A program made the position numbers and the translations under genes. 64,000 nucleotides of DNA from Pseudomonas sp. MH9.2 (GTDB lineage: Bacteria; Pseudomonadota; Gammaproteobacteria; Pseudomonadales; Pseudomonadaceae): contig NZ_CP133784.1 of assembly GCF_034353875.1 (NCBI RefSeq), positions 496,001 to 560,000 of the forward strand, written 5' to 3'. Below the pieces are notes generated by a model. The model saw only the letters and a list, made by a program, of their open reading frames with translations. It was not told the DNA's origin and did not search any database. Below, in pieces: positions 26,895 to 36,000 of the stretch (positions within the stretch are counted from its first letter, which is position 1; each line of letters begins with the position of its first letter).

Positions 26895-29800
26895 GCATTT
26901 CTCATTACTGCATCGACCGGCCGATCTTCGCTTCGGTGATTTCCATCGTCATCACCCTGGCGGGGGCTGTCGCGATGTTGAACCTGCCGGTGGCCCAGTA
27001 TCCGGAGATCACGCCACCACAGATCACCGTGTCGGCTACTTACCCGGGGGCTGATGCTCTGGTCGTTGCCAACAATGTGGCTGCGCCCATCGAGCAGCAG
27101 GTGAACGGCGCCGACAACATGATCTACATGAACTCGTCGAGTTCTGCGACGGGCAACATGACCCTGAACGTGTTCTTCGAAATCGGTACTGATCCTTCCC
27201 TGGCACAGGTCGACGTGCAAAACAGGGTCAACCTCGCCCTCCCCCAACTGCCCTCTGCGGTCCAGTCGCAGGGCATACAGGTTCAGAAAAAATCATCGGC
27301 CTTCATGATGGTCATCGCGGTGTATTCCCCCGATAACCGCTACGACGCCACCTACATAGCCAACTACGCCAACCTCTATGTGCTGGATGCGATCAAGCGC
27401 ATTCCCGGCGCCAACCAGGCCAGTATTTTCGGGACACCCGACTATGCCATGCGGATCTGGCTGAAACCCGACCGGATGGCCCAGCTGGGGATCACGGCTG
27501 CCGATGTACAGAAAGCGGTGGCCAACCAGAACCAACAGTTCGCGGTTGGCCGCATAGGCCAATCCCCCACGGGCAAATCGGTGGAGCAGTCCTTTGCAGT
27601 CACGACCAAGGGCAGACTGACCGAACCCGCGGAGTTCGAGAACATCATCCTGCGGGCCAGTGGCGAAGGCGCCGCGATTGTTCACCTCAAGGACATCGGG
27701 CGGGCTGAGCTTGGACAAAAAGATTACTCATTGCGCAGCACGTACCAGGGAAGGCCCGCGACTTTGATGGCTGTTTATCAGCAGCCCGGCGCCAATGCGC
27801 TGGATGTCTCCAATGCGGTCACGGCGACCTTGGCGCAGATGAAGAAAACCTTTCCGGAGGGCATCGAATACAAGGTTGTGATGGACACAACCGCCTTCAC
27901 CCGAGCCTCCATTACGGAGGTGGTGCGCACTTTCTTCGAGGCGCTGGTACTGGTCGTGATTGTGGTTTACGCCTTCCTGCAAAGTCTGCGCGCCACCCTG
28001 ATCCCGGTGCTGGCTGTGCCTGTTTCCATCGTGGGTACATTCATCGGCATGACCGCGCTGGGCTTCTCGGTCAACATGCTGACCCTGTTCGGCATGGTCC
28101 TGGCTATCGGTATCGTGGTGGACGATGCGATCGTGGTGATCGAAAACGTCGAGCGCAACATGCACGTCCACAAAATGAACCCCAAAGATGCCGCCAAGCG
28201 AGCCATGGACGAGGTGGCCGGACCCGTGGTGGCAATTGTGTTGGTGCTGTGTGCGGTGTTCGTTCCCGTAGCGTTCATGGGCGGCATCACGGGCCAACTC
28301 TACAAACAGTTTGCAATCACGATTGCTATCTCCGTCGTGATCTCCGGTCTGGTGGCCCTCACCTTGTCACCCGCCCTGGCGGCCCTCCTGCTCAAACCCC
28401 ACGTGGGAGAAAAGCGCGGATTCTTCCGTTGGTTCGATCGTAGCTTCGAGCGAGTGACCGAAGGTTACTCCCGCGCAGTCGCCTTCATGATCAAGCGCTT
28501 CATACTCGCGCTACTGCTCTTTGCCGGCATGATTGTACTGATCGTATTGATCATGCAAAGGGTACCAGGCGCCTTCCTGCCCCCGGAAGATCAAGGTTAC
28601 TTGCTCGGCGCGGTGATCATGCCTGACGCTGCCAGCCTGGATCGCACGGGTGAGGTCGGTAAGGTTGCCAGTGACTACTTCATGAACAACGAGGCTGTCG
28701 AGGGCGTGGCCATCGTAAACGGCTACAGCTTGCTGGACAGTCAGAACAAGAACAATGCGGGCGTTTTCTTCGTCGGCTTCAAGGATTTTGAAGAACGTTA
28801 CAAGAATTCAAAAACCATCGAAGCCCAGAGCGCCCCTGCCGTGATCAAGGCTGCGACCAAAGCATTCTCCCAAGTGCAGGAAGGCATCATCCTGCCAGTC
28901 AATCCGCCCTCCATTCCTGGTCTGGGGACTACCGGCGGTATGGAACTATGGATTCAAAGCAAGGGGGACGCCACCATCAGCCAATTGGCCGAGGTAGTGA
29001 GTAGCTTCAAAGCCAAGGCTGAACAGCGCCCGGAAATCGGCAGCATGACCAGCACGTTCAATGCGTTTTCTCGGCAGTTGCTCGCTGACGTTGACCGCGA
29101 AAAGGCCGAGACGTTGGGCGTGCCGGTGGAAGATGTGTACAGCACCATGCAAACCATGTTCGGCTCGCTGTACGTTTCCCAGTTCAACAAGTTCAGTCGT
29201 CTGTGGCAGGTGATTCTCCAGGCCGAGCCCACTTACCGCCTCAGGGTCGAGGACTTGCAGCAGATCTATGTGCGTAGCACCAACGGTCAGATGGTTCCCC
29301 TCAAGGCCCTGCTGACCACCCGCTACGTGACGGGCCCCGACCTGCTGACGCGCTTCAACAACTTTCCGGCGGTCAAGATGACGGCCAATGCCGCACCGGG
29401 ATTCAGCTCCGGCCAGGCACTCAAAGCGCTTGAGGAAGTCGCCGCGCAAAGCATGACCGGGGACTATGGCGTGGCCTGGAGCGGCGAGGCTTTCGAGGAG
29501 AAAAAGAGCGGAGGTACGTCTTCCAAGGTTTTCGCCTTCGGTCTGATTATGGTGTTCCTGATTCTCGCGGCCCAGTATGAAAAATGGTCGCTGCCTGTGG
29601 GTGTACTGCTGGCGGTCCCGTTCGCATTGTTCGGTGCTTTGCTGGCGGTCCTGATGCGTGGTTTGGCGAACGACGTCTACTTCCAGATCGGCCTGACCAT
29701 GCTTGTCGCGCTGGCGGCCAAGAATGCCATTTTGATCTTCGAGTTTGCCGTACTGAACCGTGAGTCCGGCATGTCCGTCTTCGACGCCGCGATGACCGCC

Positions 29801-30100
29801 GCCAAGGAGCGTCTGCGGCCCATCGTGATGACCTCTTTGGCGTTCATCCTCGGCTGCGTACCGCTGGCGATTGCCGTCGGCGCCTCCGAGAACAGTCGCC
29901 ACTCCATTGGTACCGGTGTGATCGGCGGGATGCTCGCGGCGACGGTGATCGCAGTTTTTTTCATCCCGCTTTTCTATTACCTGGTGGAGCGTATTTCCGA
30001 GAAAAGCGGAAAATCCAAAGAGGCTGCGCAGCCTGATGACGGGGCACCTGTGGGCGGCGGCCCCGTTCATGCCCCGCAACAACGACATGAGGGGGATTAA
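26891..30100 (+). CDS. RND multidrug efflux transporter, HAE1 type
   Basis: 1069 residues, slightly longer than AcrB/MexB (about 1045). Twelve helices with two large periplasmic loops are evident. The proton-relay aspartates are in GIVVDDAIVVIENVERNM near residue 405-420, and the matching lysine is near GLTMLVALAAKNAILIFEFAV at about residue 930. The N-terminus MSISHYCIDRPIFASVISIV is typical of the family. It overlaps the adaptor by four bases and the outer-membrane channel gene by up to 14 bases. Together they form a tripartite proton-driven efflux pump. The next genes in the run belong to a Pqi lipid-transport system. Confidence 0.96.
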   Translation: MSISHYCIDRPIFASVISIVITLAGAVAMLNLPVAQYPEITPPQITVSATYPGADALVVANNVAAPIEQQVNGADNMIYMNSSSSATGNMTLNVFFEIGTDPSLAQVDVQNRVNLALPQLPSAVQSQGIQVQKKSSAFMMVIAVYSPDNRYDATYIANYANLYVLDAIKRIPGANQASIFGTPDYAMRIWLKPDRMAQLGITAADVQKAVANQNQQFAVGRIGQSPTGKSVEQSFAVTTKGRLTEPAEFENIILRASGEGAAIVHLKDIGRAELGQKDYSLRSTYQGRPATLMAVYQQPGANALDVSNAVTATLAQMKKTFPEGIEYKVVMDTTAFTRASITEVVRTFFEALVLVVIVVYAFLQSLRATLIPVLAVPVSIVGTFIGMTALGFSVNMLTLFGMVLAIGIVVDDAIVVIENVERNMHVHKMNPKDAAKRAMDEVAGPVVAIVLVLCAVFVPVAFMGGITGQLYKQFAITIAISVVISGLVALTLSPALAALLLKPHVGEKRGFFRWFDRSFERVTEGYSRAVAFMIKRFILALLLFAGMIVLIVLIMQRVPGAFLPPEDQGYLLGAVIMPDAASLDRTGEVGKVASDYFMNNEAVEGVAIVNGYSLLDSQNKNNAGVFFVGFKDFEERYKNSKTIEAQSAPAVIKAATKAFSQVQEGIILPVNPPSIPGLGTTGGMELWIQSKGDATISQLAEVVSSFKAKAEQRPEIGSMTSTFNAFSRQLLADVDREKAETLGVPVEDVYSTMQTMFGSLYVSQFNKFSRLWQVILQAEPTYRLRVEDLQQIYVRSTNGQMVPLKALLTTRYVTGPDLLTRFNNFPAVKMTANAAPGFSSGQALKALEEVAAQSMTGDYGVAWSGEAFEEKKSGGTSSKVFAFGLIMVFLILAAQYEKWSLPVGVLLAVPFALFGALLAVLMRGLANDVYFQIGLTMLVALAAKNAILIFEFAVLNRESGMSVFDAAMTAAKERLRPIVMTSLAFILGCVPLAIAVGASENSRHSIGTGVIGGMLAATVIAVFFIPLFYYLVERISEKSGKSKEAAQPDDGAPVGGGPVHAPQQRHEGD

Positions 30101-31556
30101 GGTGCTCAGACCCCCGCTATTTCTGCTGCTCGGCCTCGCCCTCGGTAGCTGCACCGTGGGCCCCGACTATGAGCGCCCCAAGGTCGAGATACCCGCGACT
30201 TTCAGGTACGCGGACCAAGAGGCCAGACAGGTATCCAACACACTGTGGTGGGAACAGTTTCAGGATTCGGTGCTAAACGACTTGATTCGCACGGCGCTTA
30301 ACGAAAACAAGGATGTCAAGATCGCCGCCGCACGGGTCGAGGAGTATCAGGGGCGCTACGGCGAAACGCATTCACGTCGGTTTCCTCAGATAGGGAGCGG
30401 GCTCCAGGGACAGCGGGCCAAGGCCCCGTTGAACAGTGGACCGGTACCTCTGACATCCGGTACCAACCCCATCTATGAGAACTATCAGGCCGTTCTTGGG
30501 GTGAGCTGGGAGCTTGATATATGGGGACGTCTACGTCGCCTCGACGAAGCTGCCCGCGCCGAGCTTCTGGCAACGGAAGAAGGCCGGCGCGCAGTCATCT
30601 TGAGCTTGGTATCGGCAGTGGCCACAAGCTACGTGAACTTGCGGGATCTGGACCGGGAGCTGGAGATTGCCCGGGCAACTGTCAAACTGCGCAGCGATTC
30701 CTACGAAATATTCAAGCTACGCTACACCGCCAGTGTCGTTTCCGAAATGGAGCTGGCACAGAGTCAATCCGAATACGAACGTGCTCTGTCTACCGTACCG
30801 AGACTCGAATCGCTGGCTGCTCAACAGGAAAATGCGCTGGCCGTACTCCTGGGACGTAATCCGGGGCCGCTGGTACGCGGGCGTGCGTTAGGGCAATTAA
30901 CCCTGCCGTCGGTCCCCAGCGGATTACCCTCAGCCGTACTGGAACAGCGGCCGGACCTGCGCCAGGCCGAATTGAACCTGATTGCAGCGAATGCGCGTAT
31001 CGGTGCAGCCAAAGCCCTCTACTTTCCGACGATTTCCCTCACGGGGCTGGTGGGTTCAGTCAGCAATCAACTCTCCGACCTGTTTACCGGGCCAGCTGAA
31101 ACCTGGTCTTACGCTGCAGCGGCCTCCCTTCCGATCTTTACCGCTGGGGGCATCGCCGGGCAGGTGCAACAAGCAAGAGCCATCCAGCAACAATATCTGC
31201 TGACCTACCAGCAGGCGATTCAGTCGGCGTTCAAGGATGTTGAAAATGCCTTGATCGCCTCGCAAAAGTCTCGTGAGCAGTTGGCCACACAGGCACGCCA
31301 GATAGACGCGCTGCGTACCTATGCAAGGCTGGCGAATCTGCGCTACGACAATGGCTACACCAGTTATATCGAGGTACTGGATGCCGAGCGCACCTTGTTC
31401 GATGTCGAATTAAGCTACGCCAATACTCAGGGCGCGGTACTCACCGCAATGATCGATCTGTACAAGGCCACCGGAGGCGGCTGGGTGGATGAGGCGGATA
31501 AGCTGACCAGGCTTGAGCCCACCCCGTTAGCCGATAAAGACAAGGGCGCGCCATGA
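30087..31556 (+). CDS. RND outer-membrane efflux lipoprotein, NodT/OprM type
   Basis: 489 residues from ATG 30087, overlapping the pump gene by 14 bases. A GTG at 30102, with AGGGGG just upstream, is a reasonable alternative start and keeps the signal. The lipobox is LALGSC (cysteine about residue 22), followed by TVGPDYERP, the signature opening of the family. Two repeats of the outer-membrane efflux domain follow, with long helices such as QAQLNLIAANARIGAAKALYFP. The last bases overlap the first pqiA start by four. It supplies the outer-membrane channel for the pump. The NodT/OprM assignment is firm; the partner is inferred from gene order. Confidence 0.94.
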   Translation: MRGIKVLRPPLFLLLGLALGSCTVGPDYERPKVEIPATFRYADQEARQVSNTLWWEQFQDSVLNDLIRTALNENKDVKIAAARVEEYQGRYGETHSRRFPQIGSGLQGQRAKAPLNSGPVPLTSGTNPIYENYQAVLGVSWELDIWGRLRRLDEAARAELLATEEGRRAVILSLVSAVATSYVNLRDLDRELEIARATVKLRSDSYEIFKLRYTASVVSEMELAQSQSEYERALSTVPRLESLAAQQENALAVLLGRNPGPLVRGRALGQLTLPSVPSGLPSAVLEQRPDLRQAELNLIAANARIGAAKALYFPTISLTGLVGSVSNQLSDLFTGPAETWSYAAAASLPIFTAGGIAGQVQQARAIQQQYLLTYQQAIQSAFKDVENALIASQKSREQLATQARQIDALRTYARLANLRYDNGYTSYIEVLDAERTLFDVELSYANTQGAVLTAMIDLYKATGGGWVDEADKLTRLEPTPLADKDKGAP

Positions 31557-32167
31557 GCCAGGCACAAAGTGGCCTGATCGCGTGCCATGAGTGCGATCTT
31601 CTGCAACGAGAACCCCGCCTGCCCAATGGTGGGGTTGCTCGCTGTTGTCGCTGCGGTGCAACACTGTTCCGCCGTCATCCACAAGGCTCGGAGCGTGCCC
31701 TGGCCTTTTGCCTGGGCGCGCTGATCTTGTTTGTGATTGCCAATGTGTTCCCCATCGTCGGTCTCACGATCAATGGCGAGTTTATTCAGACCACCCTCGT
31801 GGGGTCTGCGCGAGTCATGTATCGCGACGACATGGCCATGGTTGCCGGGCTCGTGCTGGTGACCACCTTCATTGCCCCGCTGATCCAGATGCTGACCATG
31901 ATCTATCTTCTGCTACCGGCGTACTTCAGGCGTTGTCCGCCCCACGCGCAGCTGGCATTTCGCAGCATGGTCATGGTCCAGCCCTGGGGCATGGTGGAGG
32001 TTTTTGTCCTCGGCGTGCTGGTGTCCCTGGTCAAGCTTGCCCACCTCGCTACCGTGATTCCAGGAGTAGCGTTGTGGTGCTTTGGCGGCGTGATGCTGCT
32101 GATGGCGGCAGCGGCTTCGTCATTCGACACTCATGACCTATGGGCACGGCTGGGGTCGCTGCGGTGA
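31553..32167 (+). CDS. pqiA: PqiA-family inner membrane protein, first copy
   Basis: 204 residues. A cysteine-rich N-terminus (CHECDLLQ with CCRCGATL about residues 11-40) precedes four membrane helices. This is one half of the two-part PqiA/LetA protein, whose other members have two zinc-ribbon and membrane modules in one chain. Its ATG at 31553 overlaps the efflux channel stop by four bases, and its stop overlaps the next pqiA start. PqiA-type proteins work with MCE proteins (PqiB) in lipid transport between membranes. The gene symbol is used for the family, not for a proven ortholog. Confidence 0.88.
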   Translation: MSQAQSGLIACHECDLLQREPRLPNGGVARCCRCGATLFRRHPQGSERALAFCLGALILFVIANVFPIVGLTINGEFIQTTLVGSARVMYRDDMAMVAGLVLVTTFIAPLIQMLTMIYLLLPAYFRRCPPHAQLAFRSMVMVQPWGMVEVFVLGVLVSLVKLAHLATVIPGVALWCFGGVMLLMAAAASSFDTHDLWARLGSLR

Positions 32168-32790
32168 AGGGCCCGAAGACCGCAGTTCGCTTCGGTCTGG
32201 TGACCTGCCATGGCTGCGGGCTGTTGCTGAAGTCGGACCACGGTGGAGGGGCTCGCTGCTCGCGTTGCGGCTGTACGCTGCATGATCGAAAACCCAACAG
32301 CCTGGCGTCCTCCTGGGCCTTTGTGATCGCCGCGGTGATCCTTTATATACCCGCCAACCTGCTGCCTATCATGGAAACCAGCTCTCTGTTCGGCTCCCAG
32401 GCCGACACCATCATGAGTGGCGTGGTGTATTTGTGGCGGTCCGGTTCATGGTACCTGGCGTTGGTGGTGTTCATTGCCAGCATCCTCGTACCGATGGCCA
32501 AACTGATCGCATTGATCCTCCTTCTGGTGTCGGTGCAACTGCATTCCCGCTGGCAGCCCCTGCAACGCGCAAAACTCTACCGAATGGTTGAACTGGTGGG
32601 CCGCTGGTCGATGCTCGATGTGTATGTGGTGACCCTGTTGGTGGCCCTGGTGCAGCTCGATGCACTGGCGACTATCAGACCAGGCCCCGGGGCGCTGGCC
32701 TTTGGTGCGGTGGTCGTCTTGACCCTGTTTGCGGCAATGAGTTTCGATCCACGCCTGATCTGGGATTCCTTGGAGCAAGACCATGACTGA
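32164..32790 (+). CDS. pqiA: PqiA-family inner membrane protein, second copy
   Basis: 208 residues from a GTG at 32164 that overlaps the first pqiA stop (GTGA). An ATG at 32140 has no ribosome site. The N-terminal cysteine pairs are VTCHGCGLLLKSD and CSRCGCTLH, followed by four membrane helices with YIPANLLPIMETSSLFG in the first loop. It complements the first copy, so the two together look like one split PqiA. The C-terminus overlaps the MCE gene pqiB by eight bases. This tandem form suggests a heterodimer. A Pqi role in lipid or paraquat-type stress transport is inferred from the family. Confidence 0.88.
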   Translation: MKGPKTAVRFGLVTCHGCGLLLKSDHGGGARCSRCGCTLHDRKPNSLASSWAFVIAAVILYIPANLLPIMETSSLFGSQADTIMSGVVYLWRSGSWYLALVVFIASILVPMAKLIALILLLVSVQLHSRWQPLQRAKLYRMVELVGRWSMLDVYVVTLLVALVQLDALATIRPGPGALAFGAVVVLTLFAAMSFDPRLIWDSLEQDHD

Positions 32791-34402
32791 AACGTCCCTG
32801 CCCTCCGATCTATCCACCGTGCCTGAAGCCGAAACAGCCCGAAAATCGCGATGGTCGCTGCAGTTAGTGTGGCTCGTGCCCTTGATCGCGGCGCTGATCG
32901 GGGGCTGGCTGATGGTCTCGTCGATTCTCAATCAAGGCCCTGTCATCAGCATTGTCTTCAAGAACGCTGAGGGTCTTGAGGCCGGCAAAACCAAGCTCAG
33001 GTACAAGGATGTGGAGATTGGAAAGGTCACTGAGGTGACCTTGTCGCGTGATCTCAAGCAAGTGGTCGCCACTGCCGAACTGACCAAGGATTTCAAACCC
33101 TATCTGGTTAAGGACACTGCATTTTGGCTGGTGACGCCACGAATTTCCGGCGGCAACGTTTCAGGGCTGAGCACGGTTCTATCTGGCGCGTTCATCGGGG
33201 TCGGTGTGGGCAAGTCCGATCAGGCGCAGCGGTCTTTCAATGCATTGGATGTGCCGCCGGTCATTCAGGTCGATACCCCCGGTCGTGAGTTCGTTCTGCG
33301 CAGCAACGACTTGGGTTCACTGAGCGCAGGGTCACCTATTTTCTTTCGTCGGGTACAGGTAGGTCAGGTGGTAGCGTTTGATCTCGACAAGGATGGTCAG
33401 GGATTGAGTATGCGAATCTTCGTAAATGCCCCCTACGACCAGTTTGTCACCGACAACACGCGCTTCTGGAATGCCAGTGGCATAGATATCAAGCTCGGCG
33501 CCAGCGGCATTGAGGTGAACACGCAATCGCTCGCCTCAATCCTCCTGGGCGGCATTGCCTTCGAGACGCCTGCGGATTCAGTCGAACGCCCCGCTGCCGC
33601 TGCAGACAGCCTTTTTGAATTGTTCAACGGGCGCACGACGGCGATGCACAATCCTGAACGTGACGTCTTGAAGATGGTCATGCTGTTCAACGAGTCCCTT
33701 AGAGGCCTGACGCCAGGATCGCCGATCGACTTTCAAGGCGTTACGCTGGGTGAAGTCTCGGATATCCGGGTGGAGATGGACCCGAGCAGCCACAGTATTG
33801 TCATGCCCGTCGAAGTGAGCCTGTATCCGGAACGCCTGAGGTTGCGCTCCCGAGACAAGAACAGGGCCAAGCTTTCAGATGAGGCGCGCAAACAGTTCTT
33901 GGAGGGGATGGTGGCAAACGGTATGCGTGCTCAGATGCGCACCGGAAATCTGCTCACAGGGCAGCTCTATATCGCTCTGGATTTCTTCCCGGACGTGGAC
34001 AAGGCCACCATCAACTGGGGTAGCGACCTGCCCGAGCTGCCCACCGTGCCCGGGCGAATGGAAGAAATACAAGCTTCCCTGAAAAGCATCGCCAGCAGGC
34101 TGGAGAAACTACCTATCGAACAGATTGGCACTGACCTGCGCCAGACATTGCAGGCGGCCAGCGGTTTGTTGAATCGACTGAATACGCAGGTAACGCCGCA
34201 AATCGTGGCGGCCCTGACCGAAGCGCGTCAAGCGGTGGGTTCAGCCCAAGGACTTATATCGGCCAATAAACCCTTGTTACAGGACACTCACGAAGCCATT
34301 CGGGAATTAGGGCGCACGGCAAAGTCGTTACGCAGCCTGGCCGATTATCTTGAGCGCCATCCCGAAGCGCTGATTCGGGGCAAGCAGGAGGATCAACGAT
34401 GA
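32783..34402 (+). CDS. pqiB: PqiB-type MCE protein with three MlaD domains
   Basis: 539 residues, close to E. coli PqiB (546). One N-terminal membrane helix (LQLVWLVPLIAALIGGWL, about residues 28-45) is followed by three MlaD/MCE domains, each beginning with the ISIVFKNAEGLEAGKT, GREFVLRSNDLGSLSAGSP and MVMLFNESLRGLTPGSP motifs. The C-terminal 150 residues are helical and coiled-coil-like (LKSIASRLEKLPIEQ onward). The protein forms a tunnel across the periplasm for lipid transport. The start overlaps the second pqiA by eight bases and the stop overlaps pqiC by four. Confidence 0.93.
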   Translation: MTETSLPSDLSTVPEAETARKSRWSLQLVWLVPLIAALIGGWLMVSSILNQGPVISIVFKNAEGLEAGKTKLRYKDVEIGKVTEVTLSRDLKQVVATAELTKDFKPYLVKDTAFWLVTPRISGGNVSGLSTVLSGAFIGVGVGKSDQAQRSFNALDVPPVIQVDTPGREFVLRSNDLGSLSAGSPIFFRRVQVGQVVAFDLDKDGQGLSMRIFVNAPYDQFVTDNTRFWNASGIDIKLGASGIEVNTQSLASILLGGIAFETPADSVERPAAAADSLFELFNGRTTAMHNPERDVLKMVMLFNESLRGLTPGSPIDFQGVTLGEVSDIRVEMDPSSHSIVMPVEVSLYPERLRLRSRDKNRAKLSDEARKQFLEGMVANGMRAQMRTGNLLTGQLYIALDFFPDVDKATINWGSDLPELPTVPGRMEEIQASLKSIASRLEKLPIEQIGTDLRQTLQAASGLLNRLNTQVTPQIVAALTEARQAVGSAQGLISANKPLLQDTHEAIRELGRTAKSLRSLADYLERHPEALIRGKQEDQR

Positions 34403-34992
34403 AACTGAGCTCGATAGCGCTTCTGGCCAGCTTGATAGCTGCGGCCCTCAGCGGCTGTGGCAGCGCACCAAAAGAGCATTTCTATACGCTACGGGCGGTT
34501 GCCGAGCGCGACCCGGCGGCATCCAATACGGCGTATTCAGTCAACGTTGGCCCGGTGACCGTACCCGAGCTGGTAGAGCGGCAGCAGTTAGTGTTGACGC
34601 GTAACGACAATCAGGTTGAGATTCTGGAGCAGACGCGCTGGGCGGCCTCGCTGCAAAGCATCATCGGCCATGTTATCGCGAGCAATCTGACACAGTTGAC
34701 TGGCAACCCACGGATGGCGGTCTATTCCCCAGACACAACGGTCGATGCCGATTATCACGTGGCCGTGGACGTTCTGCGTTTCGAGTCGGTCCTGGGTACA
34801 GCGGCGAGTCTGGATGCCCGGTGGACAATCCGTACCGCCGATGAACAGGTGCTGAAATCGGGTCGAACGATCATCAGCGAACCCACCCGTGGTCAGGACC
34901 TGACTGCCTTGCTTGCGGCCCATGATCGCCTCCTGGCAACACTGAGCCGCGACATTGCCCACGTGCTCATCAATCGTAAGCCATCTCGATGA
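34399..34992 (+). CDS. pqiC: PqiC-family outer-membrane lipoprotein
   Basis: 197 residues, the usual length of PqiC (DUF330 / ABC-type transport auxiliary lipoprotein). The lipobox is LSGCG (cysteine about residue 20). The mature domain has SVNVGPVTVPELVERQQLVLTRND near 48-70 and the family's repeated beta strands. It anchors PqiB's tunnel at the outer membrane. Its start overlaps the pqiB stop (ATGA), so it is the seventh and last coupled gene in the run. A convergent hairpin follows at 35001-35031. Confidence 0.92.
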   Translation: MKLSSIALLASLIAAALSGCGSAPKEHFYTLRAVAERDPAASNTAYSVNVGPVTVPELVERQQLVLTRNDNQVEILEQTRWAASLQSIIGHVIASNLTQLTGNPRMAVYSPDTTVDADYHVAVDVLRFESVLGTAASLDARWTIRTADEQVLKSGRTIISEPTRGQDLTALLAAHDRLLATLSRDIAHVLINRKPSR

Positions 34993-35000
34993 GTCCCCAT

Positions 35001-35031
35001 GGGGCAGCGAGCGCTCAGCGCGGGCTGCCCC
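35001..35031. terminator. Bidirectional terminator hairpin between convergent genes
   Basis: GGGGCAGC and GCTGCCCC form a perfect 8-base stem between pqiC (plus) and the binding-protein gene (minus), 9 bases from each stop. A long U run is absent on both strands, but the position between convergent genes fits termination. Confidence 0.6.
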
Positions 35032-35039
35032 GATATGTT

Positions 35040-35945
35040 TCATGGGAGTGCATAGAGTTTGAAGAGCATGGCATTGACTTCGTTCGTCCCTCCAAAGTAC
35101 TTGGCGTAGATATTCAATATCTCCCCTGATCGATACACACTGCTCAAGGCACTGTCTACCATGAGGCGAAAGTCTTCATCTTGCCGATCTACAGCCATGG
35201 CGATTGGCGCGAAGTCGTACAGGGTATCGAGCACTTGCAACTCATTGGCGGCGCTACTTTTCGCCGCGTAGCTGAGCAACACCCTTCGGTCCGCAAAAAA
35301 CGCACTGGCTTTTTTCCGCGCAATCAAATCAATACCTTCGGCAAAGTTCTTCACTGTAATCACGTCGGCAATCACGCCGAGGGTTTTGATCCGCTCATGT
35401 ATCCACTGTTCGGTAACACCTCCTACCATGACCACGTAGGTGTGATGAGACAGTCCCTGATTGATCGTTCCGCGCCAAGTGGGACCCGAATGGGCGACTT
35501 CACCATTGAGTACGCGTATTAAATCATTCGGGGCGTCCTTGCGAACCACCGCCGTCAGGCCTGCAGTAAATACAGGCACCGAAAAACTGACGGACTTGCG
35601 TGCTGCCAGGGTTTCAACGCCAGGTGTACACAGCAGATCGATCTTGCCCTGGCGCACGTCGTCAAGCCCGTTGCCCTCAGCGACTTCGACATAGTGAACG
35701 GCCAGACTGCTCAGTTGGGTCTGGGCTTTGACACGCTCGGCAATCAGGTTGCACAACTCAATCGCATAGCCACTGGCTTTCCCGTCCACGTTGGACGTGA
35801 AGGGGGACGCGTTTGGCAGGTACCCCAAGTTGATGGCCGAGCTGCCGCGAATCCGCGACAGCGTGTCGGCACTGCTCTGTAGGGGTGTCATTCCTGCCAG
35901 ACACAGGAGGGTGATGGTGACGCCATTCAACAGTCGCTGCTTCAT
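35040..35945 (-). CDS. Family-3 periplasmic solute-binding protein
   Basis: 301 residues. Residues 1-26 are a Sec signal (hydrophobic core ending TPLQSSADT). The rest follows the SBP family 3 pattern: GYAIELCNLIAERVKA near residue 60, QGKIDLLCTPGVETLAARKSVSFSVPVF near 105-130, and a final half with RVLLSYAAK and AIAMAVDRQDEDFR. Such proteins bind amino acids or polyamine-like amines for ABC import. There is no permease or ATPase gene next to it. It lies 55 bases after the PotE-like antiporter in the same direction, so it may serve ornithine or lysine sensing or uptake with another transporter. The ligand is unknown. Confidence 0.83.
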   Translation of the reverse strand: MKQRLLNGVTITLLCLAGMTPLQSSADTLSRIRGSSAINLGYLPNASPFTSNVDGKASGYAIELCNLIAERVKAQTQLSSLAVHYVEVAEGNGLDDVRQGKIDLLCTPGVETLAARKSVSFSVPVFTAGLTAVVRKDAPNDLIRVLNGEVAHSGPTWRGTINQGLSHHTYVVMVGGVTEQWIHERIKTLGVIADVITVKNFAEGIDLIARKKASAFFADRRVLLSYAAKSSAANELQVLDTLYDFAPIAMAVDRQDEDFRLMVDSALSSVYRSGEILNIYAKYFGGTNEVNAMLFKLYALP

Positions 35946-36000
35946 ATTCTGCTCCCCGCATTATTCCGAATTCCGAGACCCATGTTTCATCTGCAATGGC

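Noticed and set aside
28946..30154. 402-residue open frame on the minus strand
   Set aside because: It lies fully antisense to the RND pump gene, has no family motifs or ribosome site, and is rich in residues expected from GC-biased antisense reading.
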